A model generated the notes under the pieces. That model did not search any database. It was not told where the DNA came from and saw only the letters and a list, made by a program, of their open reading frames with translations. Below are positions 7,819 through 14,386 of a stretch of DNA of 64,000 nucleotides, piece by piece. This stretch comes from Leptospiraceae bacterium (lineage in GTDB: Bacteria > Spirochaetota > Leptospiria > Leptospirales > Leptospiraceae). The translations under genes were made by a program, and so were the position numbers. The stretch is from assembly GCA_016711485.1 (NCBI GenBank), contig JADJSX010000025.1:248001-312000 (forward strand), given 5' to 3'. Position 1 is the stretch's first letter. Each line of letters opens with the position of its first letter.

Positions 7819-9248
7819 AAGAAGACTATTCTTTTTTTGGAGAATCAATTCCGAGCGAATCCTATTATATTACTTCTCCAGAATCAACAATTGATTACAA
7901 GCTAGATAAAATTCATTTCAAACGAGAAGAAAATTTACGACTCAAATGTTTTTATAACGGAAAGGGTCTGGATTCATGGAAACAATTAATGCAGATGAGA
8001 AACTTTCCAAGCCTAGGAACAGTTATAAAAGGACAAGAAAATCCTAGCATTAAAGCAACTTCTTCTGATTTCAAACAGGAGGTAGAATTTAAATATATTT
8101 CTGATATTACAACGCATACAGAAATTTCCGGCGAGTTTCGTGGGACAGGTGAACCACATGAAATAATAATCAGGGATACCAGTAATTATCCGCCTAGAGT
8201 AGTGATTTATTGGATTGGAAATGCAGAAGAAGAGCATAATTTTTATTACACCCGAAAATTCATTCTGAGAAGTAATCCGCCAAGCATAACCATGTTTGGG
8301 ACTATAGATGTTAATGAATCCAGTCATTATATTTCAGGAAATCGAATTGATTTAAAATTAAACGAAGAAAATTATATTTTTGGAAAAATTCCGAAATCTC
8401 TGACTCAAGCGGTTAATAAGAGTTTTCTTTACACAGATGGAACGCATCATCCTAATCTGAAATTCTGTGCAGAATTTTGCTCCATTATGGGATATTTAAT
8501 GGGACTAAAACTGTATCCCTTGGGATACACTTTTTACACAGATGAATTCCAAATAATTGAAAAAGGTTTCTGGAATGTAACAAATGTTGAGAAAGCAGAT
8601 ACAAATTGGCAAATCATTCCTTTAGACTTACGACATGACAAAAAAAGAATCAATAATCCCGAAGCTATACTAAGTAACTTGATTGAAAATTTCTTTGAGA
8701 AAAAGGAAAGCTTTCAACTTATGAAAATTCTTGGCTACTTTCAAAAATTTTACGAGTTACCATTTTATTTACGAATACAAACTTTAGCAACTGGGTTGGA
8801 TCTTTTGGAAAAATTTTGGTATAAATCGAAGCTTTCTAAATCAAGAGGAAAATATATGGAGGATAATACATACAAAGTTATTATCGAAAAGTATATTTCG
8901 AATATAGAAGAGGATATAAAGGAAATAGCTAATCAAAGTTATATTATCAATAATATTCGAAATGCTAATCAGATAAGTCTTACTCAAAAAAAACTGACCT
9001 TTGTACAAGAGTTAGAAATGAGACTAACAGATAATGAGAAAAAAATCCTAAAGAAAAGAAACTCTGCTGTTCACGGTTCTGATTCAGAAGTTGAATCACA
9101 GGCAATTGTTTCTGATGTGGGCGCATACTATTCTTTGGTCTCTCGAATCTTTTTAAAGTTCCTTGGCTATGATGATAATTATATAGATTATTCTTTACCT
9201 AATTATCCTGCTAAGAATATAGAAATTAGTGTTGGGGAAATTGCTTAA
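7815..9248 (+). CDS. Large protein with C-terminal HEPN-like RX4H motif (putative RNase effector)
   Basis: 477 residues. The first 250 or so are beta-rich and not recognised. The C-terminal part is helical, with predicted coiled stretches and KKRNSAVHG, where R415 and H420 form the RX4H catalytic signature of HEPN ribonucleases. The layout, a long N-terminal domain followed by a HEPN domain, resembles the abortive-infection protein ApeA, but I cannot claim orthology. The start overlaps the natural stop of the helicase frame (ATGA), so the pair was translationally coupled. The likely role is an RNA-cleaving effector triggered through the helicase. The amber in the helicase may weaken that coupling. 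Confidence 0.65.
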   Translation: MKEDYSFFGESIPSESYYITSPESTIDYKLDKIHFKREENLRLKCFYNGKGLDSWKQLMQMRNFPSLGTVIKGQENPSIKATSSDFKQEVEFKYISDITTHTEISGEFRGTGEPHEIIIRDTSNYPPRVVIYWIGNAEEEHNFYYTRKFILRSNPPSITMFGTIDVNESSHYISGNRIDLKLNEENYIFGKIPKSLTQAVNKSFLYTDGTHHPNLKFCAEFCSIMGYLMGLKLYPLGYTFYTDEFQIIEKGFWNVTNVEKADTNWQIIPLDLRHDKKRINNPEAILSNLIENFFEKKESFQLMKILGYFQKFYELPFYLRIQTLATGLDLLEKFWYKSKLSKSRGKYMEDNTYKVIIEKYISNIEEDIKEIANQSYIINNIRNANQISLTQKKLTFVQELEMRLTDNEKKILKKRNSAVHGSDSEVESQAIVSDVGAYYSLVSRIFLKFLGYDDNYIDYSLPNYPAKNIEISVGEIA

Positions 9249-9290
9249 TAGAGCAATTGTTATAGACATTTTTTAATGCATTTAATGATG

Positions 9291-9341
9291 AACAAGCTGA
9301 ATAAAGTTGCGAAATTAAAGTCATTGGGAGTGATTGAATGA
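9291..9341 (+). pseudogene. Relic of a helicase HA-repeat tail before the DUF3800 gene
   Basis: Seventeen codons read NKLNKVAKLKSLGVIE followed by TGA, and nearly match the end of the helicase tail at 7816 (KIEKLKSLGLIE then TGA). The stop overlaps the DUF3800 start as ATGA, exactly as the helicase tail overlaps the HEPN gene. The DUF3800 gene therefore once sat directly behind a helicase of this kind, and the HEPN gene was placed between by recombination or by duplication of the tail. Confidence 0.7.
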
Positions 9342-10498
9342 AACTAAAATGCTACTTCGATGAATCAGGCAACAGCGGATTAGACTTTACAAAGAAAGAA
9401 GTCTCTTCTCATTTTATTCTTGCGGGCATTTTAGTAAATGAAATGAATCTTGAGAAACTGGAAGCATTAAGCAGGCAAATATCGATTACCCACTTCCAAG
9501 GATCAGAAATAAAATCCAGCAAAGTAGGAGATAATGATAATCGTAGACTGAAAATTTTAGAGGAAATACTAACCGGCGATTATTTTATTTATGCAATCGT
9601 ATTTGACAAAAGAAAAATATTTTCAAAAGGGTTACGTTATAAAAAAAGTTTCTATAAATACTTTAATCGAGTTGCGTACAAATCATTATGTCTGTCTTTT
9701 CCTAATTTAGAAATTATTGCTGATCAGACTGGATCAAAAGAATTCATGGATGGCTTTCAGAAATACATTCTCAAAAATTATACAAATAGAGATTTATTCG
9801 GGAATGCAGATTTTTCCTTTTCCGATAGCAAAGGTAATCCTGTGACTCAAGTAGCAGATTTTATCGTTGGTAGTTTGGCGCGTTGTTATGATTCGAGTAT
9901 TATTTCCGAACGTAAGGATGAAATTTTACATAAACTAGTCGGTTCAAAAAAATTACTTCCGATTCAGGAATGGCCTGAAAGAGAGGAAGAGATTCTCAAA
10001 TCTACTACGTTGAGTATTAGATCGGAATTCGAAGCCGATAATCAAATTTATGATCTCAGTAAGAAGTATGCGAAACATTTTATTGAAAGTAATGCAAAGA
10101 ATAATGACGAGTATGTACCAGAGCAAGTCGAGACAGTTAAAATTCTACTATTCAATTCTTTGTATGGAAGAAGAGAAGAATACATACCTACAAAAGAAAT
10201 TATAAATTTAATTAATGTAAAAAGTAATTTAAGTGTTGAGGCGAAACCGTTTGGTAGATGTGTAATTGGTCCGCTTAGAGATGCGGGAGTATTAATCGCC
10301 AGCAATACGACCGGATATAAACTAGTAACCACACTCACTGACCTAATTCAATTTGTGCAATACTTTGATCATTTTATAAAGCCTATGCTTGAACGAATAA
10401 AAAATTATAGAGATATTGTGCAGATTGGAACTTTAAACAAGGTAGATATATTAGAACATGAAAAGTTTGAATATCTAAGAAAATTTTTCGCCGAATAA
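9338..10498 (+). CDS. DUF3800-domain protein
   Basis: The protein starts CYFDESGNSG (D8, E9), the signature of DUF3800, a family with an RNase H-like fold common in phages and defence islands and of unknown exact activity. Further acidic positions include IIADQTGS and QVADFIVGSLAR, consistent with a metal-dependent nuclease site. At 386 residues it is longer than the minimal domain; the last 150 residues, including a winged-helix-like stretch (PTKEIINLINVK), may bind DNA or the partner proteins. It is the third gene of the helicase/HEPN set, and its start overlaps the HA-tail relic. Confidence 0.75.
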   Translation: MKLKCYFDESGNSGLDFTKKEVSSHFILAGILVNEMNLEKLEALSRQISITHFQGSEIKSSKVGDNDNRRLKILEEILTGDYFIYAIVFDKRKIFSKGLRYKKSFYKYFNRVAYKSLCLSFPNLEIIADQTGSKEFMDGFQKYILKNYTNRDLFGNADFSFSDSKGNPVTQVADFIVGSLARCYDSSIISERKDEILHKLVGSKKLLPIQEWPEREEEILKSTTLSIRSEFEADNQIYDLSKKYAKHFIESNAKNNDEYVPEQVETVKILLFNSLYGRREEYIPTKEIINLINVKSNLSVEAKPFGRCVIGPLRDAGVLIASNTTGYKLVTTLTDLIQFVQYFDHFIKPMLERIKNYRDIVQIGTLNKVDILEHEKFEYLRKFFAE

Positions 10499-10510
10499 AA
10501 TATTTTTCAA

Positions 10511-10577
10511 AAAACCAACTTTACTAAAAATATGATAGGTAATATTTAGGTAGTATGTCAGAAGAAAATAAAGTCTC
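10511..10577. repeat. Duplicated promoter and leader of the 13233 gene, truncated copy
   Basis: The stretch is nearly identical to 13189-13255, which holds the upstream region and first codons of the gene at 13233. Here the frame from ATG 10555 keeps MSEENKV, then runs into unrelated sequence and stops at 10626. A G-rich/C-rich hairpin follows at 10578-10605. The other copy lies 2.7 kb away, so the segment between could be an insertion or tandem-duplication product. Confidence 0.75.
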
Positions 10578-10682
10578 ACGCAGGGGGTTCTTCTTCCCTC
10601 CGCGTAAAATCAATGTCATTCCATAATGCGTGAATAAAAATAACAATGACGAGATGGTGGAAAAGTTGTATGAGGTGAAATA

Positions 10683-11441
10683 ATGAGCAAAAAAAGCACA
10701 GTAAAAATATTTGAAACTAAACAAGTTAGAACACATTGGGATGAAGAGCAAGAGAAATGGTATTTTTCAATTGTGGATGTAGTTGCGATACTCACTGGTC
10801 AAGCCGATTATCAATTGGCTAGAAATTATTGGAAAGTGCTAAAAAGTAGGCTCTTAAAAGAGGGAAATGAAACGGTTACAAATTGTAACCGGTTGAAATT
10901 AATTGCGGAAGATGGTAAAATGAGGGAAACTGATGTCGCCGATACTGAGCAAATCTTTCGTCTCATACAATCAATTCCTTCGCCCAAGGCGGAACCCTTC
11001 AAAGTTTGGTTAGCACAAGTAGGTAGAGAAAGAATTGATGAAATAGAAGATCCTGAAATCGGAATAGATCGTTTAATGGAAACCTATCTACGAAAAGGTT
11101 ATTCTAAAGAATGGATCAACCAACGACTAAAAAGTATAGAAGTAAGAAAAGAACTTACAGATGAATGGGAAAAAAGAGGTGTAAACAAGTCAAAAGGCTA
11201 CGCTATATTAACCGATGAAATTACTTCAGCATGGAGTGGATTTTCAACTAAAGGTTACAAAAATTACAAAGGTCTAAAGAAAGAAAATCTGCGGGATAAT
11301 ATGACTAACCTTGAATTAGTTTTAAATATGCTTGCAGAAGCAACGACTACAGAAATTTCAAAAGAAAAAAAGCCTAAAACATTTAAGGAAAATAAAAAAA
11401 TTGCAAAGCAAGGTGGAACGATATGCGGTGACTACAGATAA
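10683..11441 (+). CDS. Bro-N antirepressor-like protein, C-terminus replaced
   Basis: The N-terminal 110 residues match the BRO/antirepressor DNA-binding domain seen in phages and mobile elements (KIFETKQVRTHWDEEQEKWYFSIVDVVAIL, here cited by its position 8-37). The rest follows the usual bacterial form with PSPKAEPFKVWLAQVGRERI and a basic tail PKTFKENKKIAKQGGT. Relatives continue about 25 residues with a GNARKEIE-like end. Here the frame switches at GGTGGAACG into the relic tail of a type ISP protein and stops soon after. The DNA-binding part is intact, so it may still work as a regulator. Confidence 0.75.
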   Translation: MSKKSTVKIFETKQVRTHWDEEQEKWYFSIVDVVAILTGQADYQLARNYWKVLKSRLLKEGNETVTNCNRLKLIAEDGKMRETDVADTEQIFRLIQSIPSPKAEPFKVWLAQVGRERIDEIEDPEIGIDRLMETYLRKGYSKEWINQRLKSIEVRKELTDEWEKRGVNKSKGYAILTDEITSAWSGFSTKGYKNYKGLKKENLRDNMTNLELVLNMLAEATTTEISKEKKPKTFKENKKIAKQGGTICGDYR

Positions 11442-11589
11442 AGATTCTGGAATTACAAATGACGCAAACGACTATGCAATCGAAACAGAGGATAATCCAA
11501 AGTATATACTGGAACTATTTCAGAAGGTAATTACGGTTAGTCTTGAGACTAGGAAGTTGGTGGGGGAATTGCCAAAGTTGGGGTTGTGA
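11416..11589 (+). pseudogene. Relic C-terminus of a type ISP-like restriction helicase, copy 1
   Basis: In the +1 frame relative to the Bro gene the DNA encodes ERYAVTTDKDSGITNDANDY and then YILELFQKVITVSLETRKLVGELP, ending in TGA. The pattern DKxSGIxNDxND...VSLET...LP is the conserved end of type ISP-like restriction helicases. The rest of the gene is gone; the junction with the Bro gene lies at 11412-11420. A second copy lies at 12590-12796. Confidence 0.65.
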
Positions 11590-11794
11590 GAAATAACTGT
11601 ATGAACTGTGACACATTCGACACGCTTCGCTGCTCAGTGCAAGTTTTTATGATTTATGTGATTACTATGATTATAGCACGAGAGTATTTTTTAGAACAAA
11701 ATCATTCCAATCATAATAATCACAGGAATCATAGTTCAGACAGTGAGAGGAAAAAGAGGTTGAAAATTGAGAAACAAACTATAGAGTGAAATTT

Positions 11795-12106
11795 ATGAAT
11801 GAGAAAGAGAAACAAACTATAAAATCCCTATCCGATAAGATAAAAAGTTCATTCCCTGACTCAAAATTATGGTTGTACGGTTCAAGGGTAACAGGCACTG
11901 CAAGACCAGACTCTGACTATGATCTTATGGTTGTATATAAAGACGATTTGGAGAAAAAAAAAATAAGCGAAATGATTTGGGAAATAGGATTTGAAAATGA
12001 TATGTTAATTGTTGGTTCTTATATTCCAGAAAAGACATTTTCGAATCCACAAATGAAGCATAGTTTTTTTATTCAAAATGTTCTTACAAATGGAATTGCT
12101 CTTTGA
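11795..12106 (+). CDS. mntA: MNT-type nucleotidyltransferase (antitoxin of HEPN/MNT pair)
   Basis: This 103-residue minimal nucleotidyltransferase has the motif GSRVTGTARPDSDYDL, which contains the GS and DxD residues binding nucleotide and metal. In HEPN/MNT toxin-antitoxin pairs such a protein modifies or blocks the HEPN partner. I start at ATG 11795; an in-frame GTG at 11786 would add three residues. The TGA stop overlaps the TTG start of the HEPN gene (TTGA), showing a coupled operon. The gene appears intact although its partner is truncated. Confidence 0.82.
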   Translation: MNEKEKQTIKSLSDKIKSSFPDSKLWLYGSRVTGTARPDSDYDLMVVYKDDLEKKKISEMIWEIGFENDMLIVGSYIPEKTFSNPQMKHSFFIQNVLTNGIAL

Positions 12107-12525
12107 ATTTAGACGAGAAGAAAAAATTCATTTTCTTTAGATTAAGAGAGGCAGAAGAGTCTTTACTTGATGCCGAATTACTTTTTGAAAATAAAAGCTT
12201 TCGTTCTTCAGTTAATCGTTCTTATTATTCTATGTTTTATGGAATTCTTGCTTTAATTAATATTACTGGAGTTTCCATCTCAAAGCATACGGGTGTTATC
12301 TCCCATTTCGATAAAGAATTTGTTAAGACTGGAAAATTTCCAAAAGAATCATCTAAGTTTTTACATTCAGCTTTTGAACTCAGGTAGGAATCTGATTATT
12401 TGGATATGAAAGAAGTAAGTTTGGATGAAGCGGAAGTTATACTTCAATCAGCTAAAAATCTTTTTCTTCAAATTAAAGATTATTTATCAGTAACATATAG
12501 TTTATTTTATGCCTCAGAAATATAG
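12103..12525 (+). pseudogene. HEPN partner of the nucleotidyltransferase, broken by amber
   Basis: The frame starts at TTG 12103 and encodes a HEPN-domain protein (LREAEESLLDAELLFE, then SSVNRSYYSMFYGILALI). It stops at TAG 12385-12387 after FLHSAFELR. The same frame goes on with ESDYLDMKEVSLDEAEVIL to TAG 12523-12525, the normal remainder of this family. Relatives read ELRQxSDY, so the amber probably replaced a CAG glutamine. The product as it stands is 94 residues and lacks the last helix and the conserved SDY, so the putative toxin is likely inactive. Confidence 0.75.
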
Positions 12526-12589
12526 GGCTAATTCTTATTAACCTCTGTAATCTTTCCTGTCATTCCTTTAAGTCTATACCTAAAACCTG

Positions 12590-12796
12590 CGGCTAAATAA
12601 ACCAGCACTGGAATGGATCATGGAACGTTATGCGGTGACAACAGACAAAGATTCCGGAATCACAAACGACGCAAACGATTATGCAATAGAAACAGAGGAT
12701 AATCCCAAGTATATACTGGAATTATTTCAGAGGATAATTACAGTAAGTCTTGAAACTAGGAAGATGGTGGGGGAGATACCGGGGTTGGGGTTGTGA
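12590..12796 (+). pseudogene. Relic C-terminus of a type ISP-like restriction helicase, copy 2
   Basis: The frame reads RLNKPALEWIMERYAVTTD, continues with the same DSGITNDANDY and VSLETRKMVGEIP text as the relic at 11416-11589, and ends in TGA 12794-12796. This copy extends about 11 residues further upstream into the PALEW motif typical of the family. The two relics differ at several third positions, so they are homologous and not a fresh duplication. Upstream of 12590 the homology ends in frame-shifted sequence. Confidence 0.65.
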
Positions 12797-12802
12797 GTCC
12801 AC

Positions 12803-12828
12803 CGTGGTTCGAATCCCCCCTGCCCCCG
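12803..12828 (+). other. tRNA 3'-end-like fragment (possible attachment-site relic)
   Basis: GGTTCGAATCC, the hallmark of a tRNA T-arm, is followed by a C-rich acceptor-like strand (CCCCTGCCCCC). The 5' strand of the T-stem pairs only partly (3 of 5), no tRNA body precedes it and no CCA follows. Such 3' fragments are often left by integration or excision at tRNA genes. The intact tRNA is not in this window. Confidence 0.35.
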
Positions 12829-12947
12829 GCGAAGGCTAAGGTCGCGAATACTTGGAGCGAAGTGTGGAAAAGAAAGGGGGTATTCGTAATAAGCCGCATT
12901 TTTTAGTATTTCTATCAAATACAGAAAAGTATACCTTCCTCACAAAA

Positions 12948-12966
12948 CCCCCTTTTGCAAAGGGGG
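12948..12966. repeat. Short G/C-rich hairpin
   Basis: CCCCCTTT (12948-12955) and AAAGGGGG (12959-12966) pair perfectly around a three-base loop. A second GGGGG run follows at 12972. Such elements are common as scattered palindromes next to DUF559 nuclease genes, a relic of which follows. No T-run makes it a clear terminator. Confidence 0.45.
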
Positions 12967-13019
12967 ACTAAGGGGGATTAGAAGAACGACAGGGGATTAG
13001 AACGAAAGTTTTAAACACT

Positions 13020-13124
13020 TATGCAATTGAAGTCTTACGTTATACGAATGAGGAAATACTAAATCGTTTTGAAGATGTAGTGATAAATTTAAAGAAGCGA
13101 GTGCAAGAAAGAATTATGAAATAG
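13020..13124 (+). pseudogene. Relic C-terminus of a DUF559-type endonuclease
   Basis: The frame encodes YAIEVLRYTNEEILNRFEDV and a basic tail to TAG 13122-13124. This is the conserved end of DUF559 (Vsr-like) nucleases, where the pattern is I(x)VLRFTNxEVLxNxxxV. The catalytic part is missing. It is another defence-type or selfish nuclease fragment in the same island. Confidence 0.55.
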
Positions 13125-13188
13125 GAATGTAGGGGTTGAAAACTTTCAACCTACTCTACGAATTTTCACCAAATGAAATATTATTCCC

Positions 13189-13255
13189 AAAACCAACTTT
13201 ACTAAAAATATGACGGGTAATAATTAGGTAGTATGTCAGAAGAAAAGAAAGTCCC
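13189..13255. repeat. Promoter/leader repeat, copy that precedes an intact gene
   Basis: Nearly identical to 10511-10577, with differences at only a few positions and the ATG at the same offset (44 bases in). This copy drives the intact gene at 13233. Conservation starts at AAAACCAACTTTACTAAAAA, so the upstream region was carried with the gene. Confidence 0.75.
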
Positions 13256-13583
13256 AAATCCTTACGGCAAGCTTGGCGGACCGGAGCATAGGAAAAAAGT
13301 AGAGGAGGTTGGTAAAGAGGTAAGGGAAAGAAACCTTGCCACAATTTTCGAACGAGCGATTGAACTTCTAACTGGTAAAAAGCGATATGTAGATGTCGCG
13401 GGGGTGGATGAATTTGACAATGTCCAAGAGCTTCACCAGATAGGCAAACAGACAAAAAATCGCTTGCCAGTCAAACGGGAACGTGATGCAATAGAAGATA
13501 TCAAGAAGGCACAGGACATAAAACCTGAATTTCACCCCTACAATAAAGTAGATGGAGAAGAAGATGAACAGCAGTCAGATTAA
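13233..13583 (+). CDS. Unrecognised small charged protein, first gene of a pair
   Basis: A 116-residue, highly charged, soluble protein starting MSEEKKVPNPYGKLGGPEHR. It has no family I recognise. The centre carries one helix, ATIFERAIELLTGKKRYVDV; the C-terminus is acidic. No membrane segment or signal peptide is present. It overlaps the next gene by 20 bases, so the two are probably one functional unit, such as a regulator/effector or toxin/antitoxin pair. A truncated duplicate of its promoter and start lies at 10511. The location next to relics of defence genes supports mobility. Confidence 0.6.
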   Translation: MSEEKKVPNPYGKLGGPEHRKKVEEVGKEVRERNLATIFERAIELLTGKKRYVDVAGVDEFDNVQELHQIGKQTKNRLPVKRERDAIEDIKKAQDIKPEFHPYNKVDGEEDEQQSD

Positions 13584-14094
13584 TTTTTATTTAATGCCAG
13601 AGGATGCAATCGAAATTGATAAATATGTTAGGCAAAATGATCTTATCCTTTTGGCTCAACCAATGCCTGACTGTAAACTTATTTCTGTAGATTCAGTGCA
13701 AACACTCGAATATGAAGATTGGAAAATTCGAAGCGTTAAATACATAGCACGCACAGAAGATAAAGAAAAAATCAAATTAGAATTTGTAGAAACCCAAAAC
13801 CATTATATTATTGATGTATTAAATTCCCCTGTCATAGAAATTTGGTTTCCGTCTTTTTTAAATAACGAAAAACGAAAACGCGGTCGAGTCTATTATGTTA
13901 ATACTTATCTGGACAAAGAATCTAATAAGGAAATTTTAAAAAATCCTGAGTTCTTAAAAGTTGCAGAAGATTATTTTAAATGGATTCGTAAAAACTTTAA
14001 AAACGTAAAACTTCCAGGTTATGAAAATTTTCTTGTTAGCGAGCGCACTGCCAATTGGATCAAAGAATCCGGTGGACAACTAGCGATTAATTGA
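13564..14094 (+). CDS. Unrecognised protein, second gene of a pair
   Basis: A 176-residue soluble protein of unknown function. I choose ATG 13564 over ATG 13552 because GGAG at 13555-13558 gives a good ribosome binding site for it. Sequence features are MPEDAIEIDKYVRQNDL near the start and a C-terminal basic region (FKWIRKNFKNVKLPGYE), then ERTANWIKESGG. It might be an immunity-type or phage-related protein, but no motif proves this. It overlaps the 13233 gene, implying coupled translation. Confidence 0.6.
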   Translation: MNSSQINFYLMPEDAIEIDKYVRQNDLILLAQPMPDCKLISVDSVQTLEYEDWKIRSVKYIARTEDKEKIKLEFVETQNHYIIDVLNSPVIEIWFPSFLNNEKRKRGRVYYVNTYLDKESNKEILKNPEFLKVAEDYFKWIRKNFKNVKLPGYENFLVSERTANWIKESGGQLAIN

Positions 14095-14180
14095 AACAGC
14101 GGGCGCGAACTAAAGCCCCCCCAAAAAAGAAATGACACCATCTCATGTACCGAAATTCTGGTAGACAGAGGAACCTAACC

Positions 14181-14339
14181 ATGTCTGAAGAGAACAAAGA
14201 AAAGAAAAACAAAAAAGTTTCGAAAATGAATGCTGCCGAATTGGAAGCAGCTTTAAAAAAAGCTAGTGAAAACAAGAATTCTGATTTAACGAAATACGTT
14301 CAACATATCAACCAAAGAAAAGCAGAATTAAAAAAATAA
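14181..14339 (+). CDS. Small lysine-rich protein
   Basis: A 52-residue, highly charged, probably helical protein (KMNAAELEAALKKASENKN). I start it at ATG 14181; the in-frame upstream ATG at 14145 would add an unlikely extension. Similar small proteins occur in Leptospira-type genomes, but I cannot name a function. It lies between the accessory region and the ABC-F gene, in the same orientation. Confidence 0.5.
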   Translation: MSEENKEKKNKKVSKMNAAELEAALKKASENKNSDLTKYVQHINQRKAELKK

Positions 14340-14386
14340 CAACCACAATAGGGGCGTTTCCACGCTCCACTTCATAATAACTACCC

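Noticed and set aside
11586..11789. 67-codon open frame on the plus strand after the first restriction relic
   Set aside because: Repetitive Asn/His text (NHSNHNNHRNHSSDSE) from a low-complexity stretch, no ribosome site, and no protein-like pattern.
12727..12918. Minus-strand frame across the second restriction relic
   Set aside because: Shadow of the relic and of the tRNA-like fragment; composition is not protein-like.
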